Assembly (NCBI RefSeq): GCF_004331485.1
Contig: NZ_SJKD01000001.1
Coordinates: 868,001 to 932,000, forward strand
Source: Kribbella capetownensis
GTDB taxonomy: Bacteria; Actinomycetota; Actinomycetes; Propionibacteriales; Kribbellaceae
Direction of reading: 5' to 3'
DNA length: 64,000 nucleotides
The position numbers and the translations under genes were made by a program. The notes under the pieces were generated by a model, which saw nothing but the letters and a program-made list of their open reading frames with translations, made no database searches and was not told the origin of the DNA. Of the stretch, positions 44,437 through 52,751 are shown in pieces. Every line of letters starts with the position of its first letter. Position 1 is the stretch's first letter.

Positions 44437-46083
44437 TCAGCGGCGTCCGGGCAGCTTCGATGTGACCATGGACACCACGTCGTTGACTTCGTGGATCCTC
44501 AGTACCCTCGCCACCCCGGCGTACACCGGGAGCATCACGACGGCGGCCACCGCGAGTTCGAGGACCGCGCCGAGTGGTCCGGACCACTCGATCGCCATAC
44601 CGAGCAGCCAGAGCACCCCGCGCCCGGCCAGCACTGCGATGACGGCAGCGATCACCATCGCGAGCAGCGGTAGCCCGATCCCAGCACCGTGCACCCGCGG
44701 GACCTTCCGGCGGAGGACCGGCCGGGACAGCAGTACGGCGACCAGGTACGCCAAGGCATAGGCCCCGCCGAGGACCACACCGCTGAACCGGAGGTTCTGC
44801 TGGTCCAGCACCACACGGACGCCGATCACGGCCGCCGCGATGTTCGTCGCCGCGATCACGCACTGCAGGAAGAACGGCGAGCGAGTGTCCTCGAACGCGT
44901 AGAAGACGCGCAGCTGGAAGTACTGCACGGTGAACGGCACGATGCCGAGCGCCAGCGCCATCAGCGTGTACGACATCAACGTCAGGTTGTTCTTGCCGGA
45001 TCCGTAGCCGGCGATCACCGTGACGATCGGGTACGCGAAGGCGATCATCGCGGCCGCCGCCGGTACGACGATCGCCAGCGTCTGCCGGATCGACCGCGCG
45101 GACAACCGCTCCACTTCGACCAGGTCCCCGTCGGCCGCGAGCGCCGACATCTGCGGCAGCGCGGCCGTCGCGAGCGACACCGTGACGATGCCGTGGGGCA
45201 CCAGGATGATCAGCATCGCCGTGCTGTAGGCGAACAGACCGGCCTTCGCACCCGCGTCGTTCGACGCCGTACCCGCGATGGCGAGCCGGGTGACGACGAC
45301 CAGCGTCACCTGGTTCACGGCGACGAACAGCACGGTCCAGATGCCCAATCGGGCAGTGTGACCCAGACCAGTACCGCGCAGACCGAACTTCGGCCGGTAC
45401 AGGTGCCCGCTCGCCCTCAGGTACGGCAGCAGCACCAGCAGCTGGACGGCGATGCCCACTGTGTGCCCGAGACCGAGCAGCAGCTCCTCGCCGTGGCTGT
45501 AGGTGGGTGGAATGTCGCCGGTGCGGTAGATCAGCATGAAGATCACGATCGACGCGCAGGCGACGATGTTGTTCGCGATCGGCGCCCACATCATCGGGCC
45601 GAACCGGCGCCGCGCGTTCAGCACCTGGCCGACCAGGACGAACGCGCCGTAGAAGAAGATCTGCGGCAGACACAGCCGGACGAACATCACCATCGACGCG
45701 CGCTCCGCCGCCCGGGACGGCTCGTGCAGCTCCGACGGCATGTACAGCTCGGCGATCGCGGGTGCGAGCAGGACGCACCCGACCGTGACGACAGCGAGTA
45801 CGACGAAGCCGAAGGTGAGCAGCCGGTTGGTGAAGTCCTGGCCGCCGTCGTCGTGGTTCTTGATCGCACGGACCAGTTGCGGCACCAGCACCGTGTTGAA
45901 CACGCCGCCGGCCAGCAGGATGTAGAGGCTGTTCGGGATCGTGTTCGCGGCGGTGAAGATGTCGGCGCGCAGCGCGGTGCCGATGGCGGCCGCAAGGAGG
46001 GCGATCCGGACGAATCCGAGCAGGCGGGACAGCACCGTTCCTGCTGCCATCACCGCCGCGGAGCGCAGGGTGCGGTCAGCCAT
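44437..46083 (-). CDS. murJ: Lipid II flippase MurJ
   Basis: The 548-residue multipass protein begins MADRTLRSAAVMAAGTVLSR and contains FTAANTIPNSLYILLAGGVF, NARRRFGPMMWAPIANNIVA and LFAYSTAMLIILVPHGIVTV, matching the MurJ core of the MOP superfamily. It moves lipid-linked peptidoglycan precursor across the membrane. It overlaps the DUF6049 gene by 8 bases and is followed after 160 bp by the pseudokinase gene. Confidence 0.95.
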   Translation of the reverse strand: MADRTLRSAAVMAAGTVLSRLLGFVRIALLAAAIGTALRADIFTAANTIPNSLYILLAGGVFNTVLVPQLVRAIKNHDDGGQDFTNRLLTFGFVVLAVVTVGCVLLAPAIAELYMPSELHEPSRAAERASMVMFVRLCLPQIFFYGAFVLVGQVLNARRRFGPMMWAPIANNIVACASIVIFMLIYRTGDIPPTYSHGEELLLGLGHTVGIAVQLLVLLPYLRASGHLYRPKFGLRGTGLGHTARLGIWTVLFVAVNQVTLVVVTRLAIAGTASNDAGAKAGLFAYSTAMLIILVPHGIVTVSLATAALPQMSALAADGDLVEVERLSARSIRQTLAIVVPAAAAMIAFAYPIVTVIAGYGSGKNNLTLMSYTLMALALGIVPFTVQYFQLRVFYAFEDTRSPFFLQCVIAATNIAAAVIGVRVVLDQQNLRFSGVVLGGAYALAYLVAVLLSRPVLRRKVPRVHGAGIGLPLLAMVIAAVIAVLAGRGVLWLLGMAIEWSGPLGAVLELAVAAVVMLPVYAGVARVLRIHEVNDVVSMVTSKLPGRR

Positions 46084-48337
46084 CCTTCGAACCGACTCCT
46101 TCTTTCAGCGACGCCTCGGGAAGTTCGTCGGGGGCGGGGTCACCGGTCGTCGTCTCCAGGGGAGCCGGGTGCAGCGGGTCGGGGGTGGCTTCGGTCGGGG
46201 GGTGTGACGGGTTCCGGCGCTCGGTGCGGATCCGGCGGTAGATGCGGACGAACGACGTACCGAAGAGCAGCGCGCAGGCCGCGCCGACCAGGACCCAGCC
46301 GACGCTGCCGTACTGGCTGGCCTGGATCAGCAGCTCCTCGGAGTCCCCGACCGGACGACCGGACGACGTGATCACCTGCGCGTTGGCGCGGATCAGGCCG
46401 TTCTGTTCCGCGCTCGCGTTGATCCGCGGGGTCCACTTCTGGCCCGCGGCCAGGATCCGGCTCTGCTGAGGTTCGATTCGCAGGTCGGTGCGGTTGGCGG
46501 GCGTCACCACGACCGCCACGCGAACGGACCACTGTGTGCTGTTCGTGATGGTCAGCGGGAACGTGCCTTTGCTGCCGGCCAGGTTGACCTTGATCTCCCG
46601 GCGCTCGCCGTTGACCGGGTTGTTGACCAGGTGCACCTTGTTCAGCTGCAGGTTGACCGAGCCCAGCTCGACCGCCGAGAAGTACCGCGCCTCGTCCGGG
46701 AAGCCGCGCCAGCTGGTCGAGGTCGAACGCAGCAGCGCCTGTGGCATGACCTGGAGCAGATCGTCCGGGTTCGCCAGCAGGTTCTGCATGGTCGTGATCG
46801 CTTCGTCGAGCTGCTTGATGCCGTCGAGCTGCGGACCGGTCAGGCCGCCGTTCGACTTCGGTGCCGCGGGTGCCTTGGTGGTCGGCGGCTTCGGTGTGCT
46901 CGCGACTGCCTGGTCGACGTCGGTGGCCGTGATCCACGGCAGCGTCAGGCTCCCGGCCAGTGCGGCAGTGGCTTGGCCTTCGACATCCCAGCCGCGAGGC
47001 GGCAGCGCAACCACGGTGGCCGGGTTCTTGTCCTTGCCCTCGGATGCGATCAGCGCGGTCTCGGCGGCGAACCGCTGCCGGACCTGGAGCGGGCTGTCGT
47101 TGCCGTCCGCATCCGGACCGCCACTGGTGAGCGCGGAGTCCGCGATGACGGTGCGGACGGTGCGGTTCGGGCCTTCCGGGGTGATGACGTCGTACACCGG
47201 ACTGTTGGTCAGCGCCGCACGGTCGTCCGCGGACCAGGAGGAGCTGCTGACCAGGTTCAGGTCCTGGTCGGTGGCGCCGGCGAAGCCGCCGGACGCAGCG
47301 GCGAGGTAGCGGCTGGCCGCGGCACCGCCCTCGAGCCAGAGCCCGTTGGTGAAGGCGGGGGCGAGGTTGTACCGCTCGGTGGTTGTCCGTGCCTGCGCGA
47401 TCAGCTTCTTCAGCGGTTCGCCGGCGTCGAGCAGGCCGGCCACGTCCGGATCGCCGTACGGGAGCAGGACGACCTGGTCGCCGCGGATGCGGCTCGCCTC
47501 GAACTCCTTGAACCACGCTGCCGCGGTCGCCTGTCCGGTGCCCTTGGTCGTCTGGCCGCCTGAACCGACGATCTCGTACCCCTTGGCCATCTGCCGGACC
47601 TCGTCGAGCATCGCGGGATCGACGAGCCAGGTCACCGTGTGCTGCTTGCCCAGGGCGAGCAATCGACCGAGGGATCCGGTCGGGGACAGCGACTGGGCCA
47701 GCGAGTCGTTCGTGAACCGCGACCCGCCGAGCTGGGTCGGCCGGTGCCGCAACGGGATGACGAGCGCGGTGTTCACCTTGCGGGTCAGTGGATCGGTGCC
47801 GATGACCGGCATCAGCGTGCGAGATCGACCGATCGTGACGCGGTCGCTGTTCGGCGGCTGACCGCGGAACACGACGCCGACGACGTACGCACCGGTGCGG
47901 TCGGAGATCCGCCACTGCTCCCACGGCACGGTCAGGGTGAACTCCACCGAGGCCTTCGGTGCGAGCGGCTGCTCGAACGGCTGGAATGCCGTTCCGTCGG
48001 TGAGGTTGGCGCAGCTGTCCCGGTCCCGCATCGCGACATCCTGTTCGGCGGACACGTCGGCGATGTCGGCGGAACTGGACAGCCGGGTCCGGTCGATGCA
48101 GGCGAGCGCCTGGGGCTCGTCGAACGTCACCGAACTGGTGTTCGTCACCCGGCCTTTGATCACCACGGGGTCGCCGGGCTTCGGTGCCACCGGCGCGAAC
48201 GAGTCGATGCTGACGTCGACAGTCAGTTCGTCGCCGGGCGCCGCGGCGGTCGGCTGAACGCCGAGGAACGCTGCGCAGGCAACAACCAGCAGGCCCGCAC
48301 CCGCCGCCGCGGAGAGCCTCAGTCGCCGTCTGAACAC
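46076..48337 (-). CDS. DUF6049 family secreted/membrane protein
   Basis: The 753-residue protein has an N-terminal signal (LRLSAAAGAGLLVVACAAFL), a large extracytoplasmic region and one C-terminal helix (YGSVGWVLVGAACALLFGTS) with a basic cytoplasmic tail. Segments such as LVIPLRHRPTQLGG and VTWLVDPAMLDEV mark the DUF6049 family, which precedes murJ in actinobacteria (the Rv3909 position). Function unknown; the location suggests a role with MurJ. GTG 48337 is 24 bp from the divergent pcnA start. Confidence 0.88.
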   Translation of the reverse strand: MFRRRLRLSAAAGAGLLVVACAAFLGVQPTAAAPGDELTVDVSIDSFAPVAPKPGDPVVIKGRVTNTSSVTFDEPQALACIDRTRLSSSADIADVSAEQDVAMRDRDSCANLTDGTAFQPFEQPLAPKASVEFTLTVPWEQWRISDRTGAYVVGVVFRGQPPNSDRVTIGRSRTLMPVIGTDPLTRKVNTALVIPLRHRPTQLGGSRFTNDSLAQSLSPTGSLGRLLALGKQHTVTWLVDPAMLDEVRQMAKGYEIVGSGGQTTKGTGQATAAAWFKEFEASRIRGDQVVLLPYGDPDVAGLLDAGEPLKKLIAQARTTTERYNLAPAFTNGLWLEGGAAASRYLAAASGGFAGATDQDLNLVSSSSWSADDRAALTNSPVYDVITPEGPNRTVRTVIADSALTSGGPDADGNDSPLQVRQRFAAETALIASEGKDKNPATVVALPPRGWDVEGQATAALAGSLTLPWITATDVDQAVASTPKPPTTKAPAAPKSNGGLTGPQLDGIKQLDEAITTMQNLLANPDDLLQVMPQALLRSTSTSWRGFPDEARYFSAVELGSVNLQLNKVHLVNNPVNGERREIKVNLAGSKGTFPLTITNSTQWSVRVAVVVTPANRTDLRIEPQQSRILAAGQKWTPRINASAEQNGLIRANAQVITSSGRPVGDSEELLIQASQYGSVGWVLVGAACALLFGTSFVRIYRRIRTERRNPSHPPTEATPDPLHPAPLETTTGDPAPDELPEASLKEGVGSKDG

Positions 48338-48361
48338 GCCGTCACCGTAACCTAGTTCCCC

Positions 48362-49819
48362 GTGTCACCCTTTGCCGACCAGTCAGCCTCCGCCGGATCG
48401 TTGTCCGCCGTGCAGCAGCAAGCGGTCCAGTCGCTGCTGCGGATCGCGCCGGTCGTCGACGAACTCGGCAGCCGCTTCGCCGCCGCCGGCCACGAAATCG
48501 CCCTGGTCGGAGGACCCGTCCGGGACATTCTCCTGGGCCGCGGGAGCAAGGATCTCGACTTCGCCACCTCAGCACACCCGGACGTGGTCGAACGGTTGCT
48601 GTCCGGCTGGGCGGACCATGTCTGGGACATCGGCAAGGCGTTCGGCACCATCGGCAGTCGTAAGGGCGAGTGGGTTCTGGAGATCACGACGTACAGGTCG
48701 GAGTCCTACGATCCCACCTCGCGCAAGCCGGAGGTCGCGTACGGCGACAGCCTCGAGGGCGACCTGGCCCGGCGCGACTTCGCCATGAACGCGATGGCGG
48801 TGCTGCTCCCGTCGCACCGCTTCGTCGACCCGTACGGCGGGATCGAGGACGTCGCGAGCAAGACGATCCGTACGCCGGGCACCCCGGAGGACTCGTTCTC
48901 CGACGACCCGCTGCGGATGATGCGGGCGGCCCGGTTCGCCGCGCAGCTCGGCTTCACCCCGGACCCGGCGGTGGTGGCCGCGATGACCGCGATGGCCGAG
49001 CGGATCACGATCGTGTCGGCCGAACGGGTCCGCGACGAGCTGGTCAAGCTGATCTGCTCCGACCACCCGCGGATCGGCTTGGACCTGCTGGTGTCCACCG
49101 GCCTCGCCGACCACGTCCTGCCCGAGCTGCCCGCGCTGCGGCTGGAGGTGGACGAGCACCACCGGCACAAAGATGTGTACGAGCACTCGCTCACCGTCCT
49201 CGATCAGGCCATCGACCTCGAATCCCGCCTCACTGTTCCGACGCCCGATTTCGTCGTCCGGTTCGCCGCGCTGATCCACGACATCGGCAAACCGAGGACC
49301 CGGCGCTTCGAGGGCGCGGGCAAGGTGACCTTCCACCACCACGACGTGGTCGGCGCGAAGCTGGCCCGCAAGCGGATGAAGGCGCTGCGCTTCAGCAACG
49401 AACAGATCGACCAGGTCGGCAAGCTGGTCGAGCTGCACCTGCGCTTCCACGGCTACGGCACCGGCGAGTGGACCGATTCCGCCGTACGGCGTTATGTCCG
49501 CGACGCCGGCGACCAGCTCGACCGGCTGCACATCCTCACCCGCGCCGACTCCACCACCCGCAACCGGCGCCGGGCCGAGGCGCTGCGGGCGGCGTACGAC
49601 GATCTCGAGGCGCGGATCGAGCGGCTCCGGGAACAGGAGGAGCTCGATGCCCTGCGCCCCGATCTCGACGGCAACCAGATCATGGAGATCCTCGGCATCG
49701 AAGCCGGCCGCGAGGTCGGCGAGGCATACAGGTTCCTGATGGACCTCCGCCTCGACCAGGGCCCGATCGGCCCCGAACGCGCTCGCGAAGCACTCCTGCA
49801 CTGGTGGAACGAGCGCTGA
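48362..49819 (+). CDS. pcnA: CCA tRNA nucleotidyltransferase
   Basis: The 485-residue protein has the class II nucleotidyltransferase head (HEIALVGGPVRDILLGRGSK followed by DLDFATSAHPD, metal Asp 64 and 66), RRDFAMNAMA and an HD domain (FAALIHDIGKPRTRRFEGAG). It adds or repairs the CCA end of tRNAs. GTG 48362 is only 9 bases after a TAACCT (48348-48353), so a leaderless message is likely. Confidence 0.93.
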   Translation: MSPFADQSASAGSLSAVQQQAVQSLLRIAPVVDELGSRFAAAGHEIALVGGPVRDILLGRGSKDLDFATSAHPDVVERLLSGWADHVWDIGKAFGTIGSRKGEWVLEITTYRSESYDPTSRKPEVAYGDSLEGDLARRDFAMNAMAVLLPSHRFVDPYGGIEDVASKTIRTPGTPEDSFSDDPLRMMRAARFAAQLGFTPDPAVVAAMTAMAERITIVSAERVRDELVKLICSDHPRIGLDLLVSTGLADHVLPELPALRLEVDEHHRHKDVYEHSLTVLDQAIDLESRLTVPTPDFVVRFAALIHDIGKPRTRRFEGAGKVTFHHHDVVGAKLARKRMKALRFSNEQIDQVGKLVELHLRFHGYGTGEWTDSAVRRYVRDAGDQLDRLHILTRADSTTRNRRRAEALRAAYDDLEARIERLREQEELDALRPDLDGNQIMEILGIEAGREVGEAYRFLMDLRLDQGPIGPERAREALLHWWNER

Positions 49820-49857
49820 GCGTTCCCACCGTCTCCCGACCGCAGTACCGTCGATAG

Positions 49858-50652
49858 ATGGTGTGGCTTCTGGCCGCCCTGGGGGGCGGTGGGTTGGTAT
49901 GGGCCGGCCGCTACTGGTGGGCGCGGCTGGGATCCAGGCGTCTCGATCGCACCGAGCTCGAGCAGATCCGCGTGCTCGCGGACGACGATGTGACGTTGCT
50001 GGGCAGCGAACTCCGGCGGCTGGACGAACGCGTGGCGGGTCACGAGCTCGACGCCGACGCGCGACATGACTATCAGCAGGCGCTCGATGCCTACGAGTCG
50101 GCGCAGCGATCGGTGCGCGACCTGAAATCGGTGGAGGAGCTCAGCACGGTCACCGACACGCTGGCCGCCGGGCGGTACGCGATCGTGTGCGTGCAGGCCC
50201 GAGTCGCCGGCGAGACCATCCCGGAGCGCCGGGTTCCGTGCTTCTTCAATCCGCAGCACGGCCCGTCGACCACCGACGTCGTCTGGACCTGGCCCGGTCG
50301 AGGCACCCGGACGGTTCCGGCGTGCGCGCAGGATGCCGCCAGGGTGAAGGTGCACGAAGCGCCCGAGATCCGGTACGTCGACTACGGCAGCTGGAAGGTT
50401 CCGTACTGGGAGGCCGGCACCGCTGTGGGCCAGTACGGGCGTGGCTATTTCACCAAAGGCAGCGGCGCGACCTTCATCGCCTTGTCCGCGTTCGAAGGTG
50501 CGGCCGGCGCCCCCGGCGGTTGGGGCGGCTGGGACGGCGGGATCAACTACGGCGGCGTCGACGGTGGCCATGGCTTCGACGGTGGCCATGGCTTCGACGG
50601 TGGCCATGGCTTCGACGGTGGCGACGGCGGAGGCGGAGGCGGCGACGGGTGA
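49858..50652 (+). CDS. Unknown protein with C-terminal Gly-Asp-His repeats, paralogue 1
   Basis: The 264-residue protein starts with a membrane helix (MVWLLAALGGGGLVWAGRYW), then an acidic helical region, and a conserved block RRVPCFFNPQHGPSTTDVVW followed by RTVPACAQDAARV and SWKVPYWEAGTAVGQYGRGY. Similar blocks occur in uncharacterised actinobacterial proteins; the paired cysteines could bind metal. The tail is made of repeats of GGHGFD encoded by a perfect 18-bp tandem repeat. The next gene is a shorter paralogue joined by GTGA overlap. Confidence 0.7.
   Translation: MVWLLAALGGGGLVWAGRYWWARLGSRRLDRTELEQIRVLADDDVTLLGSELRRLDERVAGHELDADARHDYQQALDAYESAQRSVRDLKSVEELSTVTDTLAAGRYAIVCVQARVAGETIPERRVPCFFNPQHGPSTTDVVWTWPGRGTRTVPACAQDAARVKVHEAPEIRYVDYGSWKVPYWEAGTAVGQYGRGYFTKGSGATFIALSAFEGAAGAPGGWGGWDGGINYGGVDGGHGFDGGHGFDGGHGFDGGDGGGGGGDG
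50563..50616 (+). repeat. Perfect 18-bp tandem repeat, three copies, in coding sequence
   Basis: The unit GGTGGCCATGGCTTCGAC is repeated exactly at 50563-50580, 50581-50598 and 50599-50616, encoding GGHGFD each time. Absence of any base difference points to recent expansion or slippage, so copy number may vary between strains. Confidence 0.95.
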
Positions 50653-51260
50653 TCGCCTGGAACCTCCGCGGTCTGCTGGGCGCACGACGCGCGAACACCC
50701 TCGCATTGATGCGGACCTTGACCGAGGAGGACGTCTCGGAGCTGGGCGCGGAGGTCGGCAGCCTGTCCACCCGGGCGATGGACCGCGACACTCGCCGCAA
50801 TTACGTCGGCGCTCAGCAGGCGTACGCCGCTGCTAGGGGAGCGCTGGCCGAACTCCAAGGCAACGAGGCAGTACACGCTGCTACGGAGGCGGTCGCGACG
50901 GGACAGTACGAGCTGGTGTGTGCCCGCGCCCGGCTTGCCGGAGAGCCCGTTGCCGAGCGCCGGGTGCCATGCATCTTCGACACAAGGCACGGGCCGTCCA
51001 TCGCTGATGTGCTGTGGAGCCAGTCGGATCACGCTCGGCTCCCGGCCTGCGCGGAGGACGCTGCCCGACTGGAGGCCGGCGATGAGCCGCTGATCCGCGA
51101 GGTGGAGTACACCGGACTCCGGATGCCGTACTGGCAGGTGGGCGCCGCCTTCGCGCCGTACGCGACCGGGTATTTCGGCTCCGGTGCGGCCGGCGCCGGT
51201 CAGCAAGCGCTCGCGCTGTTCGAGGGTGGCCCGCCTGCGCGACTGCACACAGCCGGCTAG
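50649..51260 (+). CDS. Unknown protein, paralogue 2 of the 49858 gene
   Basis: The 203-residue product shares with its neighbour the block RRVPCIFDTRHGPSIADVLW, RLPACAEDAARLEAGDEPLI and RMPYWQVGAAFAPYATGYFG, and an N-terminal helical segment (EEDVSELGAEVGSLSTRAMD). It lacks the membrane helix and the glycine-rich repeat tail. The GTG start overlaps the previous stop. I infer a tandem duplication with loss or gain of the ends; function unknown. Confidence 0.7.
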   Translation: MIAWNLRGLLGARRANTLALMRTLTEEDVSELGAEVGSLSTRAMDRDTRRNYVGAQQAYAAARGALAELQGNEAVHAATEAVATGQYELVCARARLAGEPVAERRVPCIFDTRHGPSIADVLWSQSDHARLPACAEDAARLEAGDEPLIREVEYTGLRMPYWQVGAAFAPYATGYFGSGAAGAGQQALALFEGGPPARLHTAG

Positions 51261-52033
51261 ATGGGTTGTGGACGCAGGGCTGTGTAGGCCTTGGTGATTG
51301 CGTCGCGCGAGGGTGCGTGAGCGGCGTACGTCGTGGTGGCTTGCCGGGTCGTGATCGACGCGATCGGGAGGGCTGGGTCGATCGAGTTGGTCAGGTAGGC
51401 GGCGTCGTACGACGCGAGGTCGGCGAGCGGGATCGGCGTGGTCTCGAAGTCGGGCAGGCCTTGCTGCAGGAGTTGCTGGCGGATGCCTGGCAGGACCGGC
51501 GCGGCCGGGAACACGATCGTGGTGCCGCGGGCGAAGCAGATGTTCCAGATCGAGGCTTCGGAGATCTCGCCGGTGGTGGTGTGGAAGATCGCGTCGTCGT
51601 ACCCGGCGGCCTCGGCCTGGTGGCCGTAGTACACGAGGTCGAAGGTGCCGGTGTGCTTCAGGTGCGGGACGGCTCGTTCGTGCTCGAACGCGAGCAGACG
51701 CGGCGGACGTACGCCGGGATCGATCGGTGGGCTGACCCGGATGAGCAGACTCGGCTCGCCATCGGAGGCGAAGACGTTGATGCGGATAGAGAGGTCGCCG
51801 GATCCGGCGTGGTCGAGTGCGGTCCGGAGGTCGGCACGGACGCGGTCTGCAGGGACCGGGCGGCCGAAGACCTCGCGGGAACTGCGGTCGAGCCTGTCGA
51901 AGTGCAGGTCGAGCCCGTCGACCCGGCCGGCCCGGACCTGCATCGAGGTGAAGTGTCCGTAGCTGGTTGCCCGGAGCAACGCAGTGTCGACGGTGCGCAG
52001 CGGTTCGCCGTTCAGCAGGAGCAAGTCGGTCAC
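51257..52033 (-). CDS. Aminotransferase class IV family protein
   Basis: The 258-residue protein has the fold type IV pattern: LLRATSYGHFTSMQVRAGRV, FDRLDRSSREVFGRPVPADR, the PLP lysine region VPHLKHTGTFDLVYYGHQAE, then IFHTTTGEISEASIWNICFA. Relatives include 4-amino-4-deoxychorismate lyase and branched-chain aminotransferase; substrate not assignable. GTG 52033 gives the expected N-terminus. The stop overlaps the stop region of the convergent paralogue gene by 4 bases. Confidence 0.85.
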   Translation of the reverse strand: MTDLLLLNGEPLRTVDTALLRATSYGHFTSMQVRAGRVDGLDLHFDRLDRSSREVFGRPVPADRVRADLRTALDHAGSGDLSIRINVFASDGEPSLLIRVSPPIDPGVRPPRLLAFEHERAVPHLKHTGTFDLVYYGHQAEAAGYDDAIFHTTTGEISEASIWNICFARGTTIVFPAAPVLPGIRQQLLQQGLPDFETTPIPLADLASYDAAYLTNSIDPALPIASITTRQATTTYAAHAPSRDAITKAYTALRPQPI

Positions 52034-52086
52034 ACCACCAGTCTGACCTGAGCGGACCACCGGGCGGTCTGGTCTACCCTCGCGCT

Positions 52087-52707
52087 GTGGACGTCTTGAG
52101 CATCATCGGGTGGGGCGGATCCGCGCTGGTCGTCGCGTCCCTGCTGCAGGCGCGGATCCTGCGACTGCGAGTCCTGAATCTGATCGGCTGCGTGATCCTG
52201 GTCGGGTTCAACCTGGCGATCGGGGTGTGGCCGATGGTCGGCATGAACGCCGTCCTGGCGGTGATCAACGTGGTGCACCTGTGGCGCCTGCTCCGGCACC
52301 GGCACGACGAGGCCGAGTACCAGGTGCTGCAGGTCAACGACACCGACGCGTACCTGGGCCACGTGCTCGCACAGCACGGGAAGGACATCAGCCGGTTCAA
52401 CCCCGGCTTCACACCGAGCGCCAGCCCGTACGCGTTCCTGGTCCAGCACGGCGACCGCACCGTCGGCGTCGTCCTTGCCCACGACGCCGGCGACGGCCGG
52501 GCCCAGATCGACCTCGACTACGTGCTCCCGAAGTACCGCGACTTCACCCCGGGCGAGTTCGTGTACCGCCGCAGCGACGTCTTCACCGACCACGGCTTCC
52601 ACCAGGTCCTCGCCCCACCCCGCATGCGCGAGTCCATGCCGTACCTCGACAAACTCGGCTTCCACCCCGAGGGCGACCACCTCATCCTGAACCTCGAGCG
52701 GCACTGA
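52087..52707 (+). CDS. YgjV-like membrane domain fused to GNAT-like domain
   Basis: The 206-residue protein has an N-terminal three-helix membrane part (IGWGGSALVVASLLQARILR; VLNLIGCVILVGFNLAIGVW; VGMNAVLAVINVVHLWRLLR) similar to YgjV-type proteins. A C-terminal part (YAFLVQHGDRTVGVVLAHDA; IDLDYVLPKYRDFTPGEFVY; MPYLDKLGFHP) resembles a GNAT fold. Function unknown; a membrane-bound acetyltransferase is a reasonable guess. GTG 52087 is the start. Confidence 0.75.
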   Translation: MDVLSIIGWGGSALVVASLLQARILRLRVLNLIGCVILVGFNLAIGVWPMVGMNAVLAVINVVHLWRLLRHRHDEAEYQVLQVNDTDAYLGHVLAQHGKDISRFNPGFTPSASPYAFLVQHGDRTVGVVLAHDAGDGRAQIDLDYVLPKYRDFTPGEFVYRRSDVFTDHGFHQVLAPPRMRESMPYLDKLGFHPEGDHLILNLERH

Positions 52708-52713
52708 TCAAAG

Positions 52714-52743
52714 TTGTAGGGCTGTATTTATTATAAGTATAGT
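52714..52743 (+). promoter_or_regulatory. AT-rich promoter giving a leaderless message for the ATPase gene
   Basis: TTGTAG (52714-52719) and TATAGT (52738-52743) are 18 bp apart, and the ATG at 52752 begins 9 bases after the -10, so transcription should start at or next to the ATG. The stretch 52722-52751 is strongly AT-rich, very unlike the rest of the window. Confidence 0.6.
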
Positions 52744-52751
52744 TCTCAAAC

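Noticed and set aside
50563..50616. 18-bp repeats as a regulatory iteron array
   Set aside because: The repeat keeps the reading frame exactly and encodes GGHGFD within a clear gene, so a coding repeat explains it.
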